Shown here piece by piece: positions 37,566-47,710 of a stretch of DNA of 64,000 bases (within the stretch, counting starts at the first letter, position 1; each line of letters starts with the position of its first letter). A model generated the notes under the pieces. The model was not told where the DNA came from. It saw only the letters and a program-made list of their open reading frames with translations, and ran no database searches. Source of the DNA: Salticus scenicus (lineage: Eukaryota; Arthropoda; Arachnida; Araneae; Salticidae). The translations under genes and the position numbers were made by a program. The stretch spans positions 38,859,664-38,923,663 of the forward strand of contig OZ005649.1 of the NCBI GenBank assembly GCA_963930645.1, written 5' to 3'.

Positions 37566-37611
37566 TGCACTGAAGACGGTACGCTAAAGGCTACCGAAAC
37601 AGCTGTAGGCT
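37566..37611 (+). ncRNA. Hammerhead ribozyme-like motif
   Basis: CTGAAGA (37570-37576), stem II CGGTA/TACCG (37577-37581 with 37592-37596), then AAAC, AGCT and GTA. Same layout as the first Penelope subfamily, but stem I sequence differs after GTA. Confidence 0.5.
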
Positions 37612-37799
37612 TCCCATATTTTTTCTCTTCGGCGTTCCTAACGTTGTAATTGTTATTGGTTTAATAATCCAGTGCCAAGTTTCCTTTTAATAAAACACAT
37701 TCTGGTACACTAATAGAAAATTTGTGCAGAAGATATAACAAAACAATATATTTTAAGTACATTTAACGTTTCAATTTTATAAATCTCAATATTTCGAAC

Positions 37800-37888
37800 T
37801 TACATAATGCATCCGTAAAAGGTGCAAGTGCGTAACTTGTCTGGACAACACATTTTGCCAAATACCGTCGTGCAGCATTCACCCTCTC
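37800..37888 (-). CDS. Granulin gene, fourth coding exon
   Basis: Minus-strand exon too short to stand out as an ORF. It follows a pyrimidine-rich acceptor (TTCTTTCTTTAG). It begins with two bases that complete the single base left by the exon at 43643-43884, then gives 28 codons with ECCTTVFGKMCCPDKLRTC and a final Cys, completing a 12-Cys granulin motif begun in the previous exon. The 28th codon is followed by in-frame TAA at 37800-37802. That same TAA lies inside a perfect donor sequence (AT|GTAAGT), so this is either the last coding exon or an internal one. Transcript data would decide. Confidence 0.7.
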
Positions 37889-38221
37889 CTAAAGAAAGAA
37901 AAATAATTCCATTAGTTCTGCTAGATAATTTATTAGCAGTCACTTTATTTTTCAACCCTTAAATGCCTGATTTTTAAAAATCAATTTAAAAATGTTTTTC
38001 GGCTTTCATTTCTTAAATAATCCTGGAAAAAATACTTTGAAAAATCCTATTTTCTTTTAGGTATGGTTTACGGCTAAAATGTAATTTATTGGCAATCGGC
38101 AGCATTCGGCTTTAATTGAAAAATAATTTTCCTTGATGAAATTCTAAATATTGACTATATATAATACATACCTTACTTTTCCATGTAATAATTTTTACTT
38201 GATCACTGTTAAATATATCCG

Positions 38222-38350
38222 TTTCGAATCATGTTCTTAGGCTGACTAAGAATCAGGATTCGACAAGAATTTATTTAACAAAACAGTACTAACTCTACTT
38301 TTTTTATATAGGAATATTTGCCAGTGTTCGGATACTTTTGTTACCGACTG
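38222..38350 (+). mobile_element. Partial palindromic MITE
   Basis: Centre and right arm of the family at 24922-25123, ending TTACCGACTG next to TA. It lies in the intron between the fourth and third granulin exons. Confidence 0.65.
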
Positions 38351-38723
38351 TACAAACAGACATTTTCTAAAAATGATCAATTCGAGCTCTGGACCTCAAA
38401 ACGTGTAAATTAATCAAAACCTGAAGTCGAAATATTTTACGAATCTAATAAGTTCTTCCACTAAATACAGAAGAGTTATTTTATTTTAATTTATTCCTTT
38501 TTAATATTATTGCGAAACCTTCTCCCCCCCCCCTTTTTTGGGTTAAATTTCACGAAACGTTAAAGTACTGAACCCTAAAGTACCTTAAAGTACCTTAAAA
38601 TCTGACGAAACCTTAAAGTACTATTAGATTAAAAATAGTATAAATTCGAATTTATCAAAGAAATGTTAATTGTGTTTATAAGGATAGAACGTATACATTT
38701 CAATTTAATCTCACTACATAGCC

Positions 38724-38758
<35 letters not shown>

Positions 38759-38765
38759 ATATATA
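38724..38765. repeat. (TA)n(TG)n microsatellite
   Basis: Alternating TA then TG then TA units. Confidence 0.8.
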
Positions 38766-38900
38766 TTTACTTCCATTACTCACAACCGTAGGTAATGTAA
38801 GTATTGTATTTGGTCCAAAAATTCTATATCGATATTTCACCTGATTTACACGTTTTAAGGTCCCCTGAGTCCAAAGAAGTGGTTTTTCGCAATTGGTCAG

Positions 38901-41900
38901 ATGCAAGAGTGGCAGCACATTATTTCACAAAAAACACTCTTTCTATGTGGCTGCGACCTAAACGCTAACTCCCCGCTTTGGTGTTCTCCAAGCGAGGACG
39001 CGAGGGGTAGCAGCCTCATAGAATTCATAGCCTCGAATAATCTCAGCATAGCAAACATTGAAAATTCACAACCAACATTCCAGAGAGACAATGCGAGAGG
39101 CTGGCCAGATTTCACAATCGTAAATCCTAAGACCTTCGCCAAAATTAACGACTGGTCAGTCCTCGACATACACAACAATTCAGACCACAATTACATCACA
39201 TATTCAATCACCACTATTCCTACGATTACACTATCCAAGAGATTCGCCACAAAAAATGGCAACTTTAAGAAATTTTGCAAAATTCTTCAAGAATCCGCCT
39301 CAAACCTAGAACAACATATAACAACGGTAACCAACACAAATGAACTCGAACAATTCACAGTCAACTTAATCAACACAATCCACTCAGCAGCCTCCTCGGC
39401 ATTTAAACTGAAGAAATCGGGTCGGCGGTTCACCTACAACTTCTGGTCCCCCCAACTCAGATCCATGCGGAACAAGCTTACAGCCCTCAGGAGACAACAA
39501 AAATACCTTGCTCCAGAATCCATCCCCCTTCACAAACAGAAAATAAAACAACTCTCAGCTGAATTCAAAAAACAAATCAACACGGCTAAAAACACCGCAT
39601 GGAGAAAGTTCTGTTCAACACAAACAAACGCTTACGGCACAGCTCAAAAATTTTACAGCAATAAGTTTTTCACACCCACTGAGCTGAAACTGGAACGTCC
39701 TCCAGCCCAGTCCTCCAAACGTAACAACCTAGAGCACCTTACTGAAGCTTTATTCCCAACAAGTAAATACGCAAACTTCAACGCACCAACCTTCTCGTCT
39801 CCCTTGGATGACCCCTTCACGGAGGCAGAAGTCAAAGCCATTCTGCATAGTTTTAATGTTAACAAAGCTCCTGGTCCAGATCATATAGATTTCAAAATTC
39901 TTAGACATACCTATTACACAATCCCTCACGTTTTACACAGCTGGACCAACTCATGCCTTAACTTGGAGTACTTTCCGGAGACCTTAAGAAAGGGGGAAGT
40001 GGTGTATTTCCTAAAGCAAGGGAAGCTTCCCTCTGAACCATCCTCGTACAGACCGATCTGCCTCCTACCTACTCTTGGCAAATTATTAGAAAAACTAATA
40101 GTATCTCGACTAAATTACCATCTCGAATCTAACAACCTTCTCCATCCTAATCAGTACGGGTTCAGAGAGGGCAGATCCTGCGAACATGCTTTGCAACATA
40201 TTAAAAGCTCCTGCGCCGTAAACTCAGAGTTAAGAAAATACACTACTTTGGTCTCCCTAGATATTAAAGGAGCGTTCGACAACATTGAATGGCCACACAT
40301 TCTACACACATTAATAAAACTTAACTGCCCGAGAAATATCGCGGGGGTCATCAGCTCGTACCTCTCTAAGAGAAAGATCCAGGTCAACTGGGGTGATGGC
40401 TCCACAGAACTGCCTCAGACAAAGGGCTGCCCTCAGGGTTCCTGCCTGGGTCCGGTTCTGTGGAATCTAATAGCAAATGATATCTTAACAAGAATGAATA
40501 CAGAAGGATATGACACATGTGCTTACGCTGATGACTTCTCGGTAATTCTCTCGGGAAGGGTGAGGACTGACCTGGAGAACCAAGCCAAGGGCGCACTTTT
40601 CCTCTTCAGTAATATTCTCAACGAACTCGACCTAACTTTATCTACCTCAAAAACACAAGCTCTGACCTTCGCGTTCCCCAAAGCTCTCAAACGATCTCCT
40701 GTGATGAGGATCAACGGCGTCAGTGTTCGCCACGTCCAAAACCTCAAAATCTTAGGCATAACCGTCGACAGGAACCTCAACTGGACGGCTCATATAAACG
40801 ACCTAAAACTGAAAACTATGTCCCACTATCATAACGCCACAAAAATGGTAGGAAAGAGGTGGGGAATCTCTACCTCCTTCCTCAAAATATGGTACTATTC
40901 CATCATAGACAAGATCTTGACATATGGCGCGGGCGTCTGGGGAGGTCACCTGTCGGCGGCAAACAAAACCAAACTCGACTCAGTACAAAGACCTTTTATC
41001 CTTCAAATCACCCGAGGTTATAAAACTATCTCCACTGACGCCCTGACCGTTGTCACAGGAATTCCTCATGCCCACCTACAACTTCAATACTGCTATCAAA
41101 AAACTAATATTCTTCAATTAAATAATACTCAGATTGCAAACTCTCTTTTACCTAATCTAAATATACAATCCCTTACAAACAGCTGGAATATCCATCCGGC
41201 AAAGGATGTTGCATCTTCTCTCATCAACTGTAATATTAATAGCTTTTCTCCCCTAGCTCCTGTGGCGATCTTCACAGATGGCTCCAAGACTGAACACGGA
41301 GTAGCAGCTGCACTCTGTGTCCTTAACAACAATGAAACCATCTTCCAGTGGTCCTGCAGGCTCGAAAACCACAATTCAGTCTTTCAGGCGGAATTATTTG
41401 CCATCCTTAAGGCTGTCGAATGGGCTGAGGAAAATGCTCACTCTTACCCAAGTATTAACATCTTTAGCGACAGCCTTTCGGCCCTGCAAGCCATTGCCCG
41501 CTACAGGAGCAGGCACCCCATAATATTGAAAATAAAACATAAACTCTATAACCTAAAATCCATCATCTCCCTGGCACACGTTTCTGCCCACAGGGGTGTC
41601 GTCGGGAACGAAATGGCAGATCATTTAGCAAAAACTGCCACAGAACATGCAACGATTGATTTTCACTTACCCGCCCCCCCTTCTTATGTAAAATCTAGAC
41701 TCAAGGACAAATTAAAACAAAATTGGCAATCCTTATGGGATAACTCCATCAAAGGCAGATATACTTATAACCTGATCCCAAATCTTACTTCAAACACTTG
41801 GACCCTTACTCCCCCTATCACGGCCTTTCTCACGGGTCATGGCCCATTTCAAGCATACCTTTATAGGTTCAACCGACGACGCTCACCCCTGTGCCCTTGT

Positions 41901-42083
41901 GGTGAGGAAGGCACCGCTTCCCATTACTACTTCAACTGTTCCCTTACCTCCAGTTTTCACCTACGAAACCCATCCCCAAGACCAGTAATCTGGTTAGATA
42001 ATATTATCACCAGACCCTCCCTAATCCAAAAACTAAATAAAATCTACGCACTTTTAGAAGATATTACTAATTTAACAGATTAA
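38901..42083 (+). CDS. LINE ORF2 (endonuclease C-part, RT, RNase H)
   Basis: 1060 codons without a stop. Residues 13-100 are the C-terminal half of an AP-type endonuclease (DLNANSPLW near 19-27, SDH near 93). RT follows: YRPICLLPTLGKLLEK near 383, SLDIKGAFD near 450, PQGSCLGP near 512 and the catalytic YADD near 541. RNase H lies at about 788-920: TDGSK near 790, then QAEL, FSDSLSAL and HRGVVGNEMADHLAK, giving a complete D-E-D-H/D set. A CPCG...H...C knuckle lies near residue 997. Such proteins nick DNA and copy their RNA in place. The N-terminal endonuclease and ORF1 are missing, and the start is simply the first ATG after an upstream stop at 38856, so autonomous activity is unlikely. The open frame suggests recent insertion. 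Confidence 0.9.
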   Translation: MQEWQHIISQKTLFLCGCDLNANSPLWCSPSEDARGSSLIEFIASNNLSIANIENSQPTFQRDNARGWPDFTIVNPKTFAKINDWSVLDIHNNSDHNYITYSITTIPTITLSKRFATKNGNFKKFCKILQESASNLEQHITTVTNTNELEQFTVNLINTIHSAASSAFKLKKSGRRFTYNFWSPQLRSMRNKLTALRRQQKYLAPESIPLHKQKIKQLSAEFKKQINTAKNTAWRKFCSTQTNAYGTAQKFYSNKFFTPTELKLERPPAQSSKRNNLEHLTEALFPTSKYANFNAPTFSSPLDDPFTEAEVKAILHSFNVNKAPGPDHIDFKILRHTYYTIPHVLHSWTNSCLNLEYFPETLRKGEVVYFLKQGKLPSEPSSYRPICLLPTLGKLLEKLIVSRLNYHLESNNLLHPNQYGFREGRSCEHALQHIKSSCAVNSELRKYTTLVSLDIKGAFDNIEWPHILHTLIKLNCPRNIAGVISSYLSKRKIQVNWGDGSTELPQTKGCPQGSCLGPVLWNLIANDILTRMNTEGYDTCAYADDFSVILSGRVRTDLENQAKGALFLFSNILNELDLTLSTSKTQALTFAFPKALKRSPVMRINGVSVRHVQNLKILGITVDRNLNWTAHINDLKLKTMSHYHNATKMVGKRWGISTSFLKIWYYSIIDKILTYGAGVWGGHLSAANKTKLDSVQRPFILQITRGYKTISTDALTVVTGIPHAHLQLQYCYQKTNILQLNNTQIANSLLPNLNIQSLTNSWNIHPAKDVASSLINCNINSFSPLAPVAIFTDGSKTEHGVAAALCVLNNNETIFQWSCRLENHNSVFQAELFAILKAVEWAEENAHSYPSINIFSDSLSALQAIARYRSRHPIILKIKHKLYNLKSIISLAHVSAHRGVVGNEMADHLAKTATEHATIDFHLPAPPSYVKSRLKDKLKQNWQSLWDNSIKGRYTYNLIPNLTSNTWTLTPPITAFLTGHGPFQAYLYRFNRRRSPLCPCGEEGTASHYYFNCSLTSSFHLRNPSPRPVIWLDNIITRPSLIQKLNKIYALLEDITNLTD

Positions 42084-42198
42084 CCTTCAAGCTTCTTCCT
42101 ACTGGCTCAGGTTGCAACCTACAATTGTGATCATCCCAAGTCACTCAGTTCTGCAGCACGACTCCAAACTGGTATAGCAACGTTACCAAATTAACCAC

Positions 42199-42236
42199 TG
42201 TTGCCCCTTGTCGCGTGGGGTGAAAGCCCGGCAACA
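42199..42236 (+). other. Hairpin 1, in LINE 3' UTR
   Basis: Stem TGTTGCC (42199-42205) with GGCAACA (42230-42236). The loop contains TTGTCGCGTGG and ends CCC. Related hairpins lie at 42411-42436 and 42465-42499. Confidence 0.6.
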
Positions 42237-42363
42237 ACATGCAAATGTCAAAAAGACTTTTATCAATGCTCCTAAACCAACTCAAAGACAAAAACGAATG
42301 AACTGTAATACTTATTTATGGACTCAGCTAATGAAATCATAGATTAAAATTCTCATTGCAAAG

Positions 42364-42394
<31 letters not shown>

Positions 42395-42396
<2 letters not shown>

Positions 42397-42670
42397 TATT
42401 TATTCCTCCTTGTGCCCTCTGTCGCGTGGTGTTTAATCCCGGCACACCTGCTATAAATAAATTATCGCCCTCTGTCGTTTGAGGCTCATTGCCTGGCGAA
42501 TTTTGTAAACGCTTGTTGAATTCTCAATAAACGTTCGGAGCAGTTCCCTCTGTCTCGGACACTTGTTGCCCGAGACACTGAAGCGCTCAACATCGCTCCA
42601 AGAGCGATGAGCGGGGACTGTCCCCTGTTCAGGCGTCCTGTATAAATAGCTCAATTTCAGGTCTTGCAAG
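42395..42670 (+). other. Cluster of hairpins after the LINE tail
   Basis: Two relatives of the LINE 3' UTR hairpin (stems TGTGCC/GGCACA at 42411-42436 and TCGCC/GGCGA at 42465-42499) share the loop motif CTCTGTCG. They are followed by three unrelated perfect stems: TGTCTCGG/CCGAGACA (42551-42577), CATCGCTC/GAGCGATG (42591-42609) and GGGGA/TCCCC (42613-42625). A TATAAATA lies near 42641. It could be the 3' end of a related LINE or another structured element; it is not recognised. Confidence 0.5.
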
Positions 42671-43642
42671 CGCGTTCCTTTAAAAACGGCTGTACGGACT
42701 TTTTTTTTTTCAAACTCGCCCTATTAACTCACTTTTAAATATCCTTTTGTATGTGATTATTGTTTTCCAGTCAATAATTGATTTTTTTTTTTTTAAGTTG
42801 GTATCTCAAAAACGGCTCTAACGATATTCTTGAAAATTGTTATATAATTCCATTTCTTTCTCGTGTATTATGTGGTTATTTGAGGAAAATTAACACTCTT
42901 TCTGCTTAGGTAGTATATCTTCAAATCTCGGAAATTTGTGTTTAAAAATAACTCTACCATTTTTTTCTCTTTTTTTTTTTACTTCGCTATATGTAAGCTT
43001 CGTTTTATATGTCTTTTTGAGTTTCTCTTACCGGAAAAATTTTATTTTTCTACGTCTTTAGGTCACTTTTATGTTTTCTGATAACATTATCTCTCAAAAA
43101 TGCATATAATACGTGTGATAGTGGGTAATAGAAGTCGAATGGTTGTTAAACACCAGATTTTTTTACTTTCCGAACACTATAGTGAGGAAAGTATTGTAAT
43201 CATGTCAAAAATCCGAATTCAAGATTTTGATGTTTCTATACGTTTAAAATACGCGTAGTTTACGAAAAAGATTGCGTTGTCAAAACGTATTTTCTCAAAT
43301 TACAGAGAATTTCTGGCAGCAAATAGGACATATTTTTTTACAGTGAATGTACCAAAGGTACACTAGTGTGCCACTTCACTAAATAATCGTTAATTATTAT
43401 GATGAAATGATATGAATATTTTTTATTGCAAATATTTTGTTTAAATTACTCTTAAGTAGCTGAAATTATGCTTCAAATACAATTTTTACCAGTTTTATAA
43501 TGCAGTAAAAAAAGTTTCAAATTTTGTGTTTGAAAAAAAAAAAAATCTCAATAATACTACATGCGTCAATTTAAAAGATTGAAATATTATAAGAAAATAT
43601 TATTTTTTTAATTGTACAATAAATGAAAATGGAAGTGCTCAC
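42671..43642. other. Granulin intron, AT-rich
   Basis: No feature beyond T runs near 42700 and 42783. It continues the intron between the exons at 43.6 and 37.8 kb. Confidence 0.6.
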
Positions 43643-43884
43643 CACTATACTGATAATCTTTCGAAGATAGACTGGAGCAACAACTCCAATCATTATCTTC
43701 GTCCAAGCAGCATCTCATGTAAAAGGGACATACTCGTTTTCCTCCGGGACAAATTATATGGTGACGGAAAGGTATACCTCGCAGTCTTTGCAGAGGCTCC
43801 TTAAAAGATGGTGCACTGTGAAATTCTCCGTTAATTTCATTGTTTCTAACATCCATACTGCACATATTAATCTTGAGATCACAC
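43643..43884 (-). CDS. Granulin gene, third coding exon
   Basis: Minus-strand exon of 242 nt, acceptor TTATAG and donor G|GTGAGC. The first base completes a Thr codon with the two bases left by the exon at 48387-48705, so the protein reads ...CCPKGFT then CDLKINMC, closing the second granulin motif at the expected spacing. A polar linker of about 40 residues follows. A third, more divergent motif then starts with ICPGGKRVCPFYMRCC and ...WSCC. One base remains at the end, matching the two-base start of the 37.8-kb exon. Motif three completed across the intron has the full 12-Cys granulin order. No second copy of this exon is in the window. Confidence 0.8.
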
Positions 43885-44394
43885 CTATAAGTATGTAAAA
43901 TAACAATAAATTTTATGAATTATTGGAATTAAAGAATGGTACCAAAAATACTTTTAAAAAAAAAGTACTGTTAGTGGATAAGAAAATTAATCATTCAATA
44001 CTAGCCGCCTTTGGAAACTAGCGAGTTCACGAAACTTGAAAAATCTAACCACATTATACTTCCTCTCTCTGGTGCCTGCGGTACACTCTACTGGTAATAA
44101 TAATCTTCAAAATCATGTCTGCTCACCGTGCAAATTACCTTCGAAAATTCCAAGGTTATCAAACTTCCCCCTGGTGGCGTCTGCATACTATTAAAAATGG
44201 TTTCTTTAAAATGAGCTAAATTGTCTCAAAATAGCTCCGAAACAATATATACTTAAATATTGAAAACCCATGTACTGATTTTTCAGTATACTGACATGCT
44301 CAAAAATAGGACTGACCTATAAGAATCCCAATATCCCCACGTTTGACATGTCGGTATACTCAAAATTGAGTACATGGATTTTCAAATTTAAGTA
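43885..44394. other. Granulin intron, left part of a split fold-back element
   Basis: From about 44186 the sequence is an arm (GGTTTCTTTAAAATGAGCTA, then AGCTCCGAAACAATATATAC) whose inverted partner lies at 45160-45222. The mariner-like element at 44395-45157 sits between them. A second inverted pair, CATGTACT with AGTACATG and CAGTATACTGACATG with CATGTCGGTATACT, occupies 44268-44375. Confidence 0.6.
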
Positions 44395-45157
44395 CCAGGT
44401 GATCCAAAAGACAGGACAAACTTTAAAAATGAATAATTCGAAAACGAATTAAGATACAAAGATACGGTTTGCACCAAACGGATGGAAAGGAAGCCGGGTT
44501 TTGTGTGGCAAAGAAAAAAAATAGTTCTGTTGGCGTCCAAGAGATGGCGCTGTCGTATTTCTGATGTAGGATTATGCAAAGCAACAAACGATATAAAAAG
44601 GAACAACTACAGCAGGTAATGGTAGTCGAAGCTTACATGCATCGAAATATCGCATTCTCAGTCGTTACTTTAATCACGCAAGGCCTCCAGGATCTCCCGA
44701 TCTGACACCCTGTGACTTTTGGCTGTGGGGATTCTTGGAAGTCAAAAGTGTACCGCGACCAACCGGCATCACTAGCAGCACTGAAAGAGACCATCCGCCA
44801 AAATGTGTCTGCCATAACGCAAGAAATGCTACTAAATGCTGTGAACGATGTGGTGAATCATCTCATAGCTGTACTTCTGAATGATGGACATTGAACAGTT
44901 ACTGTAGTAGTACTAATTAACTGTAATTAAGCTGACTTGCAAGTTGTCAAAATTTTTTTTTTCATTTGTAAATCACCTTTTGGTGAAATAAAACACTATA
45001 GCGCCATCTGTTGGTCGCCAACAGAACTAATTTTTTTCCTTTGCCACACAAAACCCGGTTTCTCTTTCATCCGTTTGGTGCAAACCGTATCTTTGTATCT
45101 TGATTCGTTTCCGAATTATTCATTTTTAAAGTTTGTCCTGACTTTTGGATCACCCGG
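44395..45157 (+). mobile_element. Mariner-class transposon remnant
   Basis: 763 bp with inverted ends CCAGGTGATCCAAAAG and CTTTTGGATCACCCGG, each next to TA. The repeats extend for well over 100 bp. The centre (about 44660-44895) encodes the end of a DDE/D transposase: RPPGSPDLTPCDFWLWGF, one frameshift, then a helical tail ending NDGH. The catalytic N-terminal two thirds are missing. It is inserted in an older fold-back element. Confidence 0.7.
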
Positions 45158-45159
45158 TA

Positions 45160-46326
45160 TATATTGTTTCGGAGCTATATTGAGACAATTTAGCTCGTTT
45201 TTAAGAAACCATTTTTAACAGTGTAACTCACTATCCTTGAATTATAACAGGAACAGCCTGTTTATTCAACTCGTACAGACGACCTTTGGAAAGTCTTATC
45301 TTAGCCAGCTCTCGCTCGGTGGCATTTGAGGCTCCCTTATCTACCCCCCTAGGTAATTGTGCTCTTTCGAAAATATATGCAACCAATTCGTCACCCCAAA
45401 ACACCTTAAAACATGAATTTTAAAGACTATTGTAGTTCTGTTTTAAACTTAAAAAATATTTTGTCCTTATCGTGCCTGCCGCCTTCCCTTTAAATTTTAA
45501 CCATCAAAAGTAAACGCAATGATTCATCATTCTAGAAAACCTTGTAACATGAGTTTCCAAGGCCTTAACTAAGGTGACCAGACGTCCTCCAATCCTCGAA
45601 AACTGTTCCCAGTCCCTAAAAAACTTAGAGGACGCTGGTTAGAATGTTACTAAGGTATCAGTTTATTATATGTATAATAAATAAACTGAAATAAGTACTA
45701 TCACATATTTAGTACATAGAAATTACTAAAACTTTACAATTTTAGGTGATTTATTTATTTTATCCTCGAAATTCGGGGAAATCGCCATATTTGTCAGTAT
45801 TAAGTTTAATATTTTCGAAAGTATGCGCAATCAGTTCGCCATCCCAAAAATCTTAAATATGGCATTTTAAGGCTTTACGTCTCATTAAAAATTTTTTAAT
45901 GTATATCAGCCAATAAATGGTGCTACTCTGCTGCAATTTCGATTTTGAGTGCATATCGTTCGAATGGCGGCGCTCCTACGCTGCAATTTTTCCTTTTTGT
46001 GGAAAGGCTGTACGACATATATCTGATACAAGTAAACCAGTTTTTATTTGTTTGTATATCAGTCGACATGTGGCACTGTTATTGATCATCAACTACGTTT
46101 TTAGAGATAGCTATATCTCAGTTTCCAATGACCAATTTGTTTAACACTGCAGAATTCCCAATCGATTCATCCGCTCAAAGCTGCTGTATAGTGGTGAGCG
46201 GCCTTCTACCGTCTTTGAATCTTTGAATCGATTCATCCTCCCAAAAAAATATTATACATGTCTTTTCAACGCCCTTAGCTATTATAATAAATATTCAAGT
46301 GTATTAAATTCTTGCTGCGAACTTTG

Positions 46327-46375
<49 letters not shown>

Positions 46376-46500
46376 CTGGTATTATTGTAGACTTATCTGT
46401 ACCTGAATATGCCATAAAGTTATGGCGAAAAAATTTCTAATTTAAACATGTGTTTTTAATCGTACATAAAAATTAATTTTTAAACTTTTCCGTGTGTTAA
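45160..46500. other. Granulin intron; start of duplicated block, copy B
   Basis: Right arm of the split fold-back (45160-45222), then non-coding sequence. Homology to copy A begins at about 45625. A 5'-truncated CR1-tailed retroposon shared with copy A is at about 46155-46205, and a CA/TA microsatellite at 46327-46374. The open frame 45917-46144 is not considered real. Confidence 0.6.
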
Positions 46501-47188
46501 CACGTTCGCAGCCGATTCCGCGCTAGCGCGGGATCTGACGTATTGCTTTACAGGTAAAAGTTTACTTTAGGTTGCCGCTTGGCGAAATTTCGAAAATCGC
46601 CAAGACGGCGACATTTCGTATCGTGTTTCGAATAGTAACTCTCCATCGGCGGCGTACGATCGAACACCGGCGATCTAACCTAACAAAGAAATACATCGGG
46701 AGTAAAAATATCATATTAAAAAAAAAAAAAACGCAGAACAAAAGGAAAATTTTCATAAAATAGATTAAAAAAGAATTATGAAATAATTACGAATTCATAA
46801 CTAATCACAAATAAAAGAATAAAACTTAGATCATACGCTTACACCAAATGTTAAAGTACCACCAAGCTAACACGAAGTTGTACACCAAAATGCAGTTAAT
46901 CGATGTGATCGAAGTGACACTACAGTTTCTGGGGACAACCTTTATTTAAAGGCATTTTTCTACGTTTTCAAAAATTGTATAAAGTAAATGATTCATCATT
47001 AATATTTTTTTATAGTCCTCATTTGTTAGAAATGAAAAAATACATCCGCAACTGAGTAATTATAGCAAATTTTAACGGCTCTCTATAATAATGGTACTCT
47101 GATCTGTTTACCCTCTGATCTAGGGTTACATACAAACGGAACGCTTGCAATTTTGATGACGTAAATTTTGCAAGTATTTTTTCAAATA

Positions 47189-47400
47189 CAGTCGGCAGCA
47201 AAAGTGTCCGAGCACTAGCGAAAATTCCTATGTAAAAAAGTACACTTCATGCAGTTTTGTTAAATAAATCCTTGTCGAATCTTGTTCTTAGTTAGTCTAA
47301 GAACATGATTCGACAAGGATTTATTTAACAAAGCAGTGCTAAGTGTGCATTTCTCACATAGGAATTTTCGCTAGTGCTCGGATACTTTTGCTGCCGACTT
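47189..47400. mobile_element. Palindromic MITE, Tc1/mariner type
   Basis: Near-perfect inverted arms of about 100 bp, beginning CAGTCGGCAGCAAAAGTGTC after TA and ending GCTGCCGACT. The centre is TTGTTCTTAGTTAGTCTAAG. It is nested in the TTAA element. Confidence 0.8.
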
Positions 47401-47567
47401 CAGTCATGCATTTAGAACGCTTGCAAACGGCTTTGCAACTGGAAGTGTTTCATTTGTATGTACCTCCTATACCCCTATCCTAAAATGCATGAGATATGCA
47501 ATGTTTTGTACTGTAGCAATCAGTATTGGCATGAAATTCAAAAATATGCCACTAAAATACATAAGTA

Positions 47568-47710
47568 CAGTCGGTAACAAAAGTATCCGAACACTAGCAA
47601 AAATCCCTATGTGATAAAAGTACACTTCATATGGTTTTGTTAAATAAATCCTTTTCGAATCTTGTTCTTAGACTAAGAATAGGATTCGACAAGGATTTAT
47701 TGAACAAAAC
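47568..47710 (+). mobile_element. Truncated palindromic MITE
   Basis: Left arm (CAGTCGGTAACAAAAGTATC after TA), centre and part of the right arm, stopping near 47710. Confidence 0.7.

Larger units (their letters stand above)
34665..37690 (+). mobile_element. Penelope-like element, plus half of a head-to-head pair
   Basis: Plus-oriented reverse transcriptase (34767-35265), interrupted by a Helitron-like element (about 35271-36889). RT then resumes (36898-37190), with a shortened GIY-YIG (37227-37370) and the terminal repeat ending near 37690. The hammerhead-like motif is at 37566-37611. Frameshifts make it inactive. Confidence 0.8.
38857..42394 (+). mobile_element. 5'-truncated RNase H-bearing LINE with poly(A)
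   Basis: A non-LTR retrotransposon copy covering the end of the endonuclease, reverse transcriptase, RNase H, a C-terminal zinc knuckle, a 3' UTR of about 280 bp and an A tail (about 42368-42394). It is truncated just before the GDLNA-like endonuclease block. It lies inside a granulin intron, on the strand opposite to the gene. Domain order suggests the R1/LOA/I group. No target duplication was identified. Confidence 0.85.

Noticed and set aside
38897..41374. Minus-strand open frames across the LINE
   Set aside because: Shadows of the 1060-codon plus-strand ORF.
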